In this document: positions 50,546-62,800 of the stretch, one piece after another
Numbering within the stretch: the stretch's first letter is position 1
How the letters are laid out: each line of letters opens with the position of its first letter
From: JAGVYF01 sp041650315
Lineage (GTDB): Archaea > Nanobdellota > Nanobdellia > Woesearchaeales > JAGVYF01
Length of the DNA: 64,000 bases
Assembly: GCA_041650315.1 (NCBI GenBank)
Contig: JBAZLJ010000002.1
Coordinates: 310,001 to 374,000 of the forward strand
Direction of reading: 5' to 3'
Position numbers and translations under genes: made by a program
The notes under the pieces: generated by a model
Database searches by the model: none
The model's input: the letters and a program-made list of their open reading frames with translations, nothing else
Told to the model about the DNA's origin: nothing

Positions 50546-50727
50546 TCCCCTTGGCCGGACTTGAATTTGCCAAGACTTATGTCTTTCCAGCAACCTCACG
50601 GTCCCGGCTGGCTATTTTTCATCCCATGGATATACCATTTAGTCAAATAGCGAACGCATCTCTGGCCTTCATATACCTTTGATATATGAAAACAGCCGTG
50701 CGCTCTAACCAATTGAGCTACAAGGGG
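50546..50727 (-). tRNA. tRNA-Asn(GUU) with 87-nt anticodon-loop intron and T-arm insert
   Basis: Minus strand acceptor CCCCTTG/CAAGGGG (50727-50721 with 50553-50547), discriminator A at 50546, T8-A9. D-arm GCTC-AATTGGTTA-GAGC. Anticodon stem CACGG/CCGTG with anticodon GTT at 50693-50691. About 87 nt (50689-50603) interrupt the anticodon loop and contain TTCATATA/TATATGAA. The T-stem GCTGG/CCGGC is split from its loop TTCAAGT by 21 nt (50586-50566) holding AAGAC-ATAA-GTCTT. Without both inserts the tRNA is 74 nt. Position 37 reads T, unusual, so the 5' splice site may differ by a base or two. Confidence 0.8.
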
Positions 50728-50781
50728 CTGTTTCTTTAGGAGATATAGAGTGTTTATAAATATTTGTGTAAGAATGCTAAA

Positions 50782-53700
50782 TTAGATGTCCATAAGGTTT
50801 GCAAGGCCTTTCTTGAACGCTTTCATCCTCGCCTGGATCTCTTCTTCGGCTTTTTGCTTTAGCTCTGCTTCGTATTTAGCGTTTTCTTTCTTGGTCTTGT
50901 TCATGATATCGCGTTCTCTGTTCGCCAATTCTTTCTCGGATTCAGCTTTCAGAGTCTTATATATATTAGCAAGCTTCTGATCATATTCTTTTTCTATGAG
51001 ACTACGCGCTCTAGCAAAGACTTCCTGCTCTTGATGCTTCAATTCTGAATTATGCTCTTTAATCTGTTTTGAGAATTTCAGATCGTATTCGGTCTTCAAT
51101 GCGAGCTGCTGCTTGTTATGTTCTGCGTTCAATGATTCTTCTTTAGACGCTAGGTGATAAGATAATGAATTATTGAATTTAATTTCTAATTCTTTTCTCA
51201 ACGATTCTAGTTTAGCTTCAGACTGCTTCTCTGTTGTTTCTTTGATTGAACGGATATCCGCATTGTATTTCTCTTTCAATACGGATTCTTTATGCTTCAG
51301 TTCCTCTATGTGGATCTTGTTAAGTTTATTGATCTCTTTCGCATGATCTGACGCGCCTGACTCCAATCTCCCCTCATGGGCTTTCGTTATAGAATGTATC
51401 TCTGACATATGATCTTTATCTTGCCTGGATAACCTTTCTTCATATCCTTTTTTCAAGCTGCTTATCTGAGCCAGATATTCTTTGTTTTGCTTAGAGGATT
51501 CCATATCAGTTTCTGCCTTCAATGCGAGCAGCTGCCTATTGTGCTCTGTGTTCAAAGATTCTTTCTGCGATGCTAAATTATAGGATAATGAATGATTGAA
51601 TTTTGTCTCTAATTCTTTTCTTAATGATTCTAATTTGGATTCAGATTGTTTTTCTAAGGCCTCTTTGATTGAACGCAATTCTAAATTGTGTTTTTCTTTG
51701 AGTGCGGATTCTTTCGCTTTCAATCCTTCTTCGTGCATTTTCTTGAGATTCGCAATCTCTTTCAGGTGAACAGAATTATCGGAATCGCGTATTTCACCAT
51801 ATTCTTTCTTCAATCTCAACAGCTCTTTTCCGTGCTCCGCCTTAAGCGATTCTTTCTGCGACGCTAAATTATAGGAGAATGAATGGTTGAATTTAATCTC
51901 TAATTCTTTGCCCAACTTAGATATCTTATTCTCATGCTCTTTGATCAATGATTCTTTCAATGATTTCAAATCTGAATTATGCCTACGCGCCAACGCTTCT
52001 TCCTTATCTTTCATGGTTGACGCGAATTCTTTCTTCAACTGAGAGATCTCCTTTGAATTAGCGTCTATCAACGCATCTTTATCTTTCCTTAATCTGAGCG
52101 CCAACTCTTGCTCTGCTTTCAGCTCTTTAGAGAATTTCTCGGATTCTTTCTCGAGTTTCAGTTTCAATTGATGCTCATGCTCTTTCAGCTTCGCTTCATT
52201 ATGCTGCTCGAGTTCTGCGATCTTCTTATCATTATTCTTGTATATCTCTGACAACTCTTTCTTATGCTCGATTGCCAACGATTCCTTTTGCGCCCTCAAT
52301 TCGAAATCCAACCTCTCATTGAATCTGGATTCCATCTCTTTAGCTATGAGTGTCAATTTTGATTCATGCGATTTTTCCAACGATTCTTTCAACGCTTTCA
52401 ATTCAATCTGCGATTCCTTATACTTTGATTCGGCTATTTGTTTCAGTTCCCTCTCATGTTGCTTAGCTAGCTTGTTAAGCTCCATCTGGAATCCTTCTTT
52501 CAGTTTAGCGGTATGAACGTCATAGTCCGTTTTCTGCTGCAGGACTTTCTCTTTATGCTCTACGCTCAACCTCTCTTTCTGCGCATTTAATTCTAATACT
52601 CTTTCTTCCGCTAATGATTCTTTCAATGCATGAGCTGATGAATGCAATTCTTTCTTGAGCTTCGCTTCGAAAGATTCTGTAAGTTCAATTTCTTTCTGTT
52701 TCAATGCAGATTGGTTTGCTTCTTCTAATCTGGCGATTTTAGATGAATGTGACTCGTTTAGTTTTGACAATGCATGATCATGTTCTGTGTTCAGCTCTAA
52801 AATATCCTGCTTATGGCCCATCTCCATGCGCTCTTTCAATGATTTGAGTTCGAATGACTGCTGTTTAGAATGCTTCTCTTCAAGCTCCTGGCGCATCTCT
52901 GACATTCTTTTCCGGTGCTGAGCGCTTAACTCATTCGACTGCCTGATGAGTTTGTTTTGCAGCTCCAATGCTAGCCTTTGTTTGAGTTGAGTTGATTCGA
53001 GCTTATTCTTATCTTCCATCAATAGCTGTTCTGCCGCGAATCTCTGCTCGTAATCCAGTTTCAATTCCCGCCTGTACTTGTTGAGCTTGCTGTCGAATTC
53101 GGATTCTTTCTGGTTCAATGAATTCGCTTCTTCCTTGCTCAATCCAGCTTTGACCTTGCTGAGCTTGTCATTAAGGCGCATATTGAATTCCGCGTCCACT
53201 TTCCGAGCTAACTCTTCTCTTATCTTGCTCTGGAACTCATGCTCAACTTCTTTGAGCTTAGAATCATATTTCCTTATGAGCTGGAATTCTTTCTCTTGAT
53301 AAGATTTATGAAGGTCATGTTTCAACGAATCCAATTCAGATCTCTGTTTCCTGTGCTGCTCCAGGTACTTAGCTTCGAGCCTGTTCTTTTCCTCTTCGAG
53401 CCTCTCTTTCTTTGTTTTAGAAAGATGATCATATCTTTGGATAAGCACCTTTTTCAGATTTAATGGACTTATTGTTTTCTTTTTCGGTTTATGGACTATT
53501 TGCTTCTTTCTTAGTTGAGCATGCTTCTTTAGAACTATAACTTTCTTCTTTACTATCTTAGGAACTTTTTTTGGCGCTTTGAGCTTCTCTTTGAGCTCTT
53601 CCAGTTTCTTTTCAATCTTAGGAATGTTATATACGCCCTTGAGCAATGGCTTGATCTCTGCGACTTCTTTAGAAAACCTAGAACCAGCATGAAGAGATTC

Positions 53701-53787
53701 TAACTCTTTTTTCAATTCCTCTAATCGCTCTATCCCTTTCCCGAATACTTCGAAATCTCTTTTTATCTCTTCAAATGAATTGCTCAT
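50782..53787 (-). CDS. Long coiled-coil protein with internal repeats
   Basis: 1001 residues, almost entirely charged helical heptads rich in Lys, Glu, Leu, Ser and Ala, with no signal peptide, no membrane segment and no ATPase motif, so it is not an SMC protein. At least four copies of a unit of the type KELE-x-KFN-x-S-(L/F)-SY-x-LASQKESL-x-AEH occur (about 51080-51210, 51510-51640, 51800-51930 and, more diverged, 52230-52360). Such a protein would be a long rod, possibly a cytoskeletal or envelope-linked filament. It lies 61 bp downstream of the giant surface protein, which has a cytoplasmic tail of short repeats, so contact between the two is a reasonable guess. Confidence 0.65.
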   Translation of the reverse strand: MSNSFEEIKRDFEVFGKGIERLEELKKELESLHAGSRFSKEVAEIKPLLKGVYNIPKIEKKLEELKEKLKAPKKVPKIVKKKVIVLKKHAQLRKKQIVHKPKKKTISPLNLKKVLIQRYDHLSKTKKERLEEEKNRLEAKYLEQHRKQRSELDSLKHDLHKSYQEKEFQLIRKYDSKLKEVEHEFQSKIREELARKVDAEFNMRLNDKLSKVKAGLSKEEANSLNQKESEFDSKLNKYRRELKLDYEQRFAAEQLLMEDKNKLESTQLKQRLALELQNKLIRQSNELSAQHRKRMSEMRQELEEKHSKQQSFELKSLKERMEMGHKQDILELNTEHDHALSKLNESHSSKIARLEEANQSALKQKEIELTESFEAKLKKELHSSAHALKESLAEERVLELNAQKERLSVEHKEKVLQQKTDYDVHTAKLKEGFQMELNKLAKQHERELKQIAESKYKESQIELKALKESLEKSHESKLTLIAKEMESRFNERLDFELRAQKESLAIEHKKELSEIYKNNDKKIAELEQHNEAKLKEHEHQLKLKLEKESEKFSKELKAEQELALRLRKDKDALIDANSKEISQLKKEFASTMKDKEEALARRHNSDLKSLKESLIKEHENKISKLGKELEIKFNHSFSYNLASQKESLKAEHGKELLRLKKEYGEIRDSDNSVHLKEIANLKKMHEEGLKAKESALKEKHNLELRSIKEALEKQSESKLESLRKELETKFNHSLSYNLASQKESLNTEHNRQLLALKAETDMESSKQNKEYLAQISSLKKGYEERLSRQDKDHMSEIHSITKAHEGRLESGASDHAKEINKLNKIHIEELKHKESVLKEKYNADIRSIKETTEKQSEAKLESLRKELEIKFNNSLSYHLASKEESLNAEHNKQQLALKTEYDLKFSKQIKEHNSELKHQEQEVFARARSLIEKEYDQKLANIYKTLKAESEKELANRERDIMNKTKKENAKYEAELKQKAEEEIQARMKAFKKGLANLMDI

Positions 53788-53848
53788 CCACTTGTTACCT
53801 CTTTTTTACTATATTATATTGTATATTTATGATATATAAATATTATCT

Positions 53849-56800
53849 TTATTTACCTAGTTCTTGCTCTAATATGGACGTATCATAACCTTTGGCTTTC
53901 CATTCATGAATCTTCTTCTTTAATGTTGCTTGTTCTTTATTAGGATTCAATTGTTGCTCTAGAACGCTCGTATCGTAGCCTTTTGATTTCCATGATGCTA
54001 TTTTGTTCAGCAGAGCTTTCTCATCAAATACTGCCTTAGGATGCTTTAATTCGTGCTCTAATACGCTTGTGTCATAGCCCTTGGCTTTCCATAGAGCGAT
54101 CTTGTGTTGGAGTATTTCTTGCTCTTTGGAGATTTTTTTGGGATTTAACTTATGTTCTAGCACGCTTGTGTCGTATCCTTTCGCCTTCCATTCTCTTATC
54201 TGCTTGATAAGTTGCGCGTTGTCTTCATGCACTACTTTATGCTCATGCTTGATTAACTCGTGCTTGACTGCATGCGCCTTGATGAATTTGTGCTTAAGAT
54301 TATGGACCAATACGGACTTACGCTTGAATATCTGCGCGAATTTTGCTTTGTGTTTGACAATATGCGCGTGGGCATGGATTATCTTATGCTTGATCCTGTG
54401 ATGTACTTCGTGGATTCTCTCGAACGAGATATGGATCCTGTACTGGCTTAATTGCCTAAAGAATGCGAATAACCTGCTTAATCTGCCTGCTTTCTTCTTA
54501 TACTCTACAGGCTCAACTATAATCCTGCGCCTTGGCGTGAATAATTGATATAAATAATTCTCATAAGTGAAGTAGCTGATACTGAGCAGGATTATCAATA
54601 TGAATACTAATAGGAATGGCATCGGGACCGATGAAGCTAACTGTAGTATCGGACTTTGTTTGACTACTTTGAACACAGCACTGCTTGTGGCTACGCCATG
54701 CGGATAGACTGCTTTTGTATATATCAGATAATATCCATCTTTCAGTTCTTCTGGAATTGGCAATTCGATGTTCACTTGTTTCTGCTCATCAACTGCGAAT
54801 GTCTCGTGCTGTTGGATTATGTCTGTGCCATTGAAATCTCTTATGCTGTAGTATAATTCTACGTCTACTGGTTTGAGCCTGCCAAAGTTATAAAGATAAA
54901 CTTCTGCAGAAATAGTTTCACCTGGCTGTGTTTCTATATTCTCGGGCAATTCTACTTTTATGTCAAACAACGATTTCTTATCTTTGACTTCTATAATCAT
55001 AATTACTTGTTTAGATGTAGCGCCTGCTCTTATTGTCAAAATGCCAGTGTAGATATCTGCTATGTCGCTTTCCTTAGCAGTGAATGCTATATTGATAGTC
55101 TTCTGTTCACCTGGCTTGATAGTAAGCCCTCTATGATCAATTGTGAATCTGTTATTATCGGATGATAATACAAATGATAATTCACTGCTTGTAGGATTGC
55201 TGATTATCAACGGCATCAATGCCGTGTCTCCTTGATAGAGCTGGACTTTGAGCAAGCTCTGGTCTGTATCGAATGATGAATAGCCGCCAGATCCGCCTTC
55301 ACCTGCTGATGTGCCTGAACTGCCGCCAGTGGAGCCTGTTGTCCCTGTTACGCCACTAGAATATACTGTGACTGTGATGTTGTCTGTCGCAGTTAGTTGT
55401 GCTAATCCTTCTTTCTGGCAAGTTACATTGTATGAATATGTTCCAGCTGTTGTGAATGTCCTGTTGTACCAATAATAAGTCTCTGAACCCTGCATTATTC
55501 CTTCGCTGTCTGCGAATGAAATGTTACATGATGCGTTTATGATTGAATTACTAGTTTCGTTATCAGTGTAATTCGCGAAGAAACTAATCAACTGATTTGT
55601 GTATTTGGTTGTCGCGTTAGGCATACCTGTATCGTGCTGGTCCCAGATTGTGAGATTCGGACCAAATATGTCCGCACCAGCGTATGCGGTAAATCCATTC
55701 ACTTTTATCCAGAAGTGCGTTCCGTTATCACCATAATTGTAATTGCTCTTATCATTGCATGTCCAAGCGTTATCTGTGCAGGTTGATGTTAATGTTGTCC
55801 ATGCCGAGCAATAGCAAATCTGGTTCACATCAATGCCGTTCAATGGGATTGTCAGATTCGCTTCTGTGAAATTTAGTTCAAGGTCCAATGCTAAAGTCTG
55901 GCTGAACTCTCTTGCTTGATTCGGTTTGTTGTTTGATACTGTGAACTGCGGAGCTATGGTGAAATTCTCTGTTGCATTCACATTCTTCAAGTATAGGCTT
56001 GACATATTGTTTGTGAACAATAGGCTGTAAATGTCTTCATTCACTACTCTCCTAGTATTTGATGCAGATGTTGCGTTGATACTGTAATCTCTTAACAGAT
56101 ATCCGTTCCTGTCGAATATTGATATCATTGAATTCTGGTTGATGTTATAGATTGTGAAATTGAATTGCGCATCCGGACTATCGACTTGTCTGTCTGCCTC
56201 CAATGCTGAGCCCACTATTTGCGCGTCAGGAGCAATTGCTGAACCTATATCGGTGATACTTACCAGCCATCTCAAGTAAGGTATGTTCGGGACTATGACT
56301 GAATCTCTATACTGCCCTGTGCCTATCTGTGTTAATTGCTCAATGTAATGTGTCTGCAACGGAGTAGGGCTGGCGGATGATTTAGGCTGGACTGTCAAGT
56401 TGGTCACATTGTATAATACTCCGTCCCTTGTTGTGTTGATGTAAAGTATAGCTAAATCATTCTCATAATACTGCCCGTTCCTATCGTTGCCTATCTTGAG
56501 ATAAGTGTAATACTGCGATAATCTGAATTGACTTAATTCACTGTTTACTGCATTGACTGTATTTTCCGGCAAGTCTGTGAAATTTATTACTAGATCGTAC
56601 ATGCCTAATATTTCTCCTGATTTACTCCAATTGATTTCGCATACGCCTGAAGCATTGCTGTAAATTGTGTCTAACTTGGTTGTGTTGATATATGCAGTGC
56701 AATTGGCTCGGATGCTGTACGACGTGTTATCGTAATCGTATATTCTTGCTTTAATTTTCGTGATTGAATCTACTACCCCGTTAGGGTCTTCACCGGCTAC

Positions 56801-59800
56801 GTCATCACCTCTTGAGATGACTGATCCATTCTCTGGATATGTGATGTTTATTGCCGCTCTTCTGTTGACTGTGATGGAAGTGTTTAGAGAATTGTCCTCA
56901 ACGTTAGCTTCTACGATTTCATTTACTGCTGTAGCGTTTATCAACCATGTTCCTGCTTGGGCTGTCCATGGGAAGAATAATGAGACCTTGCTGTTCATTG
57001 AGACATCTGTTAAGTTCGAGAAAATGATATTCGCTATAGTTACTGTCACGTTAACGTCTGTGAAATCAATTATATTGTTGTTTTCTAGGGTAATATTGAG
57101 GATGACTTCATTTGTTGTGTTCGGCAAATTTGGTGTGTATGTGATGCTGTCAATCTTCAAGTTGCTGGCGCTCTCTGACACGCTGAAGTTACTGGAGATG
57201 TTTATGCTATTTCCCCAAGTGTCATTGACGTAAACTGTGTAATTTGTGATTGTGCCGAACGAGGCGTTTACTGGGATGGTGATGGACCATATAGTGCCAC
57301 TCACTAGAGATAGGAATCCTTGCCATATCTGATTTATGCCATCTGATATCGTTGTCCAAATAACTATCCATGCACTGCCTATTGGAGTGTCTGATGTTAT
57401 ATTGACGTAGAGCGTGGCGTTCTCGTTCAAGCCAGCGGGATTGGTTTCATTGACTAACTCTGCGTTGATGTCTGTGACATTAATGATTGCTACTGTTGGT
57501 GCGGTTGCATCTGTCACCATCACTGTTGTGTTGACTTGTACGCCATAATCATAACCGTCGTACGGCGTTACGCCGAAGGTTAGGTTTGTTCCTGGGGACT
57601 GGTAATAGTTTAATGTCATGTTGTTGATTGTGTGATTTGCGCCGTCGTTTGCTATCTGGCCGTAGAAGGTTTGGTTGTAGAGATCGCTGATTTCTAATGA
57701 GCTTAGAGATCTGTTCCAGATCATGACTTCATCAATAGAGCCGTTGAAGAAATATGCGGCCGAACCATATTTTCCAATAAATTTAACTCTATTAGCATCA
57801 ACATAACTACATTCAGTATTAGTTTGTTTCTTAACTTGTCCATTAACATAAAGAACCAATACTTTCGTAATATTATCACAAGTCATCCCTACTTGAGTCC
57901 AGGTATTTAATGGAACTACTCCACCAACTGTTGCTATATAAGAACCATTGTAGTATTCTAATGAATTTGCACCATTTAATTGCATGAAATATCCACTAAG
58001 TATCGCTTGATGATTTATTAATGCGCCAGTCTTAATCCATGCAGATGCGCTCCATCCAATCATCTGTTCCGTAACTATTCTGGCAGGTAAAGCTATGAAA
58101 TCTCCGCTTCCATTGAGTGAATATGCTCCTTTGATTTTACCGGTGGCATTCGTTATGCCCGAAGTGACATTCGCATTATTTGCGCCAGTTGCATCTAATA
58201 CATTCCCATCCATTTTCCAATATGCGACCAATCCAGTCTTCCAAACGTTTGTTCCGTTGATGTACCATTCGTAAATAGATGCATTCTCTCTGTGGCCGTC
58301 TGCGTCAGTGTAGTCCCATGTCGCTGATACTTCGGCGACTGTGTTGTTAACTGATAATGGTTTGATGGTGACGTTGCCAGCGGTTGGCAATGAATTCTGG
58401 ACTGTTAACTGGGTTGAATTCTGCGCTGTGCCGAACTGAGCGTTGTCGTTCGGTTCAATCTGTACACTTACTGTTGTGCCTTTGTTGATTATGGATTCGT
58501 CTAGGCTGTATAATGGTCTGCTGAGGTTGTATAGGTCGTTGACTTCAGATGCTGATAAATCACGATTATAAATTGATACTTCGTCCATTGATCCATTATA
58601 ATATACACTTGAATATCTACCCAAATATGGAGATGTTGACACCCCTTTTATACTTCCAGTAACACTACAAGTTTTATTCAAAAGTCCATTAATATAAATT
58701 AACAAAGAAGTTCCATTATATGCAGCCACTATGTGCTGCCAATTGTTAACTGAAATCTTACCACCCGTACAATAAATACTTGGAGATAAACCCATTAAAC
58801 CAAATTTAATAAATGTATTATCTATTAACAGTAAATGAGTTACACCAGTACTTGTTAAACCCGTATTATATAAGTAGTTATCAATAGATAGGTCTTTTGG
58901 ATTTATCCACATTGAAATAGCTAAATTTGAGGTGAGATTAAAAACGGGATTAGGAGTAATTGTAACATAATCATCTACCCCATCAAATCTCAATGCAGAG
59001 TTGAATTTAGAGGCGTTTGTCCAGTTCGCATGTTTAGTGATTGTCCCATCATAGCCACCAATCGCATCTTTCACCTTACTTCCAACGCCTTCATCTAAAT
59101 GCCATAACACCATTGGTGGATTTGTTATAGTCTCATTAGAATAATATGTGCCGTTGATGTACCAAGTCAAGATAGTATTATTCTGCGCATTGCCGTCTAC
59201 ATCACTATAGTTCCATGTTGCAGTTGGATAATTATTTGTGTATAATGTATACGGAGTGATGTTCACATTATTTACACTTGGATCCCTATTGACATATATG
59301 CTGCCGGACATATTACCAACATTGCCCCATGTATCATTCGTATATATAGTATAATTCGTAATCTGGCCGAATGAATTGTTTGTCGGGACTTGAACAGACC
59401 ATACGCCTTCAAATAAAGTGCCGGACAATAATGATAGAAATCCTTGCCATAAGATGTTGCCTGCGTTCGCTACTGTTTGCCAGATGACTACCCATACACT
59501 GCTCACTTCAACATTCGATGATACGTTGACATACAATGTAGCGTTATCGCCCGACAAGACAGGATTTGAAGCGTTATTTGCAGTGTTGTCTATGCCCGTG
59601 ATATTTATCTCTGCCACATTCGGAGGTATTGAATCTACTGTGAATGTAACTGAATCCATATGCGAGTCATTATCATGCGTGCTATTGGCATATATCCTCA
59701 AGATGTTCGTTCCGTTTGACAAGCCAGTGATTGTTAGATTATTAATGCAACCAGGGATACTGATATTTATGCCACCGTTTATGCTGTATTTGCATGAACC

Positions 59801-62800
59801 TATGCCTGAATAGTCCAATGCTGAGAAGTTGACTGAAATAGTTGGACCGTATTCTACATTATCCAGCGGTGAATAGAGAGTGACTGTGACTTCATCGAAG
59901 TATAAGTTAGGATTCCTTCCCAGCCCGATCTTCTCGGCATCACTTAATCTGCCGCCGGCAGTATGAGTCATCTTAGGATTTGTGTAATAAGTGAATAATG
60001 CATCAAAATCAGATATTCCGTCGGCATTGCTGTCTGTTGAGTTCAATGTGGCGTTATCCGGTAGATTGAATATGACGAATGACTGCTGATACTTATTGAA
60101 GATCATATTATTCCATTGACCATGATTGTACAACACTATGTCGTAGATAGAGTCTTGGCTAGTATCCACATTGAATCCTGACACATAGCCTACTTTCAAA
60201 GTCTGATTGTATGGCGAGAAGAATCTGCTTTTGTCTATATCCGTTGAATTCGGCACGCTAATCTCTGAAGTCAAAGCTGTACCGCCCAAACACCCATCAA
60301 CACCGCTACTTGGACCCCATTCAGCAGTTGTGTCGTTATATAATTTCAAGCAGGCGTAATCGAACTCGACTGGCTGGACATAGCCGTAATAATCAGACCA
60401 CCATTCGTTCATCTGCCAGTGTCTGTAATAATAGCTATTGATATTGTTGCTGGGAGTGAAATTGCTCTCCCAATAGTATACGACGAAAAGATAGCAATTC
60501 CTGCCCGTATTGTTGTATGCGCCAATGCCTGCGTCAGTATTCGTGAAATTGTAAGGTATGAAATGATCTATGAGTACACCAGTGTCCCTATTAACGCCGT
60601 TAGTGACGCCGCCTGCGAACGATCCACCCCTGTCATATTTAGACCCGACCATGCTTTCTGGCATATCTGGAGTCCCGAACGTGATAACGGACATGCAATC
60701 GAACACATTCCCGCCATTCTCCATACAATATGTTAACGCGTCAGCCTGGTATGTAAGATAATTGGCGTAAGTGATAGTGTAATTCAATGGTTGTTTTGGG
60801 CTGTTGAAATAGACATACTTAGTGTCATCTCTTCTCAAACCCGTCCTATTCCTTTCCAATGCAGGTTTGGTCCAGTTCAATGCGACATATCCGCTGTCGT
60901 TGATTATGTACATTGTGTTCCATGCGGCAGGAAGATTTTCTATTCTTCTGTATTTCATGGCACTATCTGAATCTTGCGTCAATGTGTAATTCGTCCAATT
61001 AACTCCATTCCACCATCTTGCTGTCAAGTTGCCGTATATGCTTAATCCTGATTCTATCCATACCCAGTCCTCTTCCTGGTACGATCCTTCTCTCATACCT
61101 GACTGGTTGTAACAAGGAGTTATGCCGATTCCGTTCGGGCAATATTCCCTGTACCTGTAATCCAAATCGCCTTCATCGTAGTTTCCGACAAAGAAGTCTT
61201 GGACTGGCATTATCTCGTGATTGTAAACTGCGCTGTACCCAGTATAAGCGCCTGTGGCTTTGACCCTATAGAAATATTGTCTGCCGTAAGTTACTGGCAT
61301 CTCATAGCAGAATGTCCCTGTGCTTATTTTTTCGGTTATAGCGGTTTCGCTGAAATCTGTCGATAGATCATTCCAATACTGGATAGATACATCGACACTT
61401 GAATCGCCAGACATACTGGTCAGATTTCCGCATACTATGACCTTTTCATTCGATCTATTCTCGGTGTAATTGTAAATCACAGACAATGGAGTTGTGTAAG
61501 CTGTTCCTAATATGAAACTGCCTGCGCTTGTCTTGTTTCCGATAACGCCCTGCGAGAACACTTCATAATAATAGGTTGTATTTTGGTTGAGGTTACCTAG
61601 ATAGATATGAGGATGAGTCGTCTGCATATCCCATGTTTTGTTTAGGGTGTATGTGACTGTCCAGTTGAGGTAACTTGAATCTCCTACATTGAGGAATGTT
61701 ATCGAGACAGGATTGCTTGTGGCGTTAATCGTGTAATTCGCGTTGTATGCAGTTGTTGATGATGTGACGTTGACTATCGATATATAATCTGTAGGATGCA
61801 TATTCAACTCTTTCAGATTCTCGACATTGCCGGGCAGATTGCTGAAAGTCTCAGTCACTGTCATGTAATTGTATGCCCATGTACTGCCGAATAAATAAGG
61901 ATTTGTCGCGTATCTAACTCTGTTGTCTGTGACTTGGTCAACAGTCCATGTTATGTTTGTCGAATTTTGTGTTCTTCCTATACTGTTGTTTATGCTGCTT
62001 ATGACTGGAAGATCCAAGTATGGAGTCTCTCTATCATTCATTGTGTAATATTGCGTTGCTGATGTGTATGACAATACTGATTCATTCGCTGATGCTGAGG
62101 GATAACCATAATACATCCAGAGCTTGACATCATAATCCTTGTCCAATCCTAGTTTGAATGATTGGTTGTTGTCATCGAAATGGTTGCTGTTGACTAGGAT
62201 TTCTGCAGTCGATGCATACATCCATGTAATCATCGATTCATAGAAGTATGATGATGCGTTGCTGTTCGAGTACACTTCTGTCCATGCTTTTGTAGTCTGG
62301 TCCCTGCAGTAAGTGATGACTGACGGATTCATATAATCCTGGTCCGCTTTGAATTCTATATTTGTTCCGCCGAAGCAAGCTAATGGTATTTCAGAATCCC
62401 AATACCAGGTGCCGACATAGAGTCTTAATAACGACGATGTTTTCGCTCCGGCAGGTATGCTGTAATTGAACCACTGCGTGGCGTGCAGTCCTTCCTGGCT
62501 AGGTATGCATCTGGAATCCCAGTCGCCGTCATGGCAGTAAGTTGTGTTGTCGTAACTGCCATTGTACTGCATTTCGTTGGGGACTGTCTGCGTTGTCGAG
62601 CCGCCTGTGCCTGCGATATCCCATGTGACGATATCGTATGGCAATATACTTTGTGATTGATAATCCGTGAACCTCAAATCATTGCCGTTAGTGTAATTGA
62701 GTGTGTCGAAGTCAGGATATGTTGACCATGATGCAGTCCTCTGGAAGTTCGCGTCTGTTAATGTGATGTTTAAGATTCCAGTATCTGCATCTTGACTGAT

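Noticed and set aside
50782..53787. SMC/Rad50-type chromosome protein
   Set aside because: There is no Walker A, Walker B or ABC signature at either end; only coiled coil is present.
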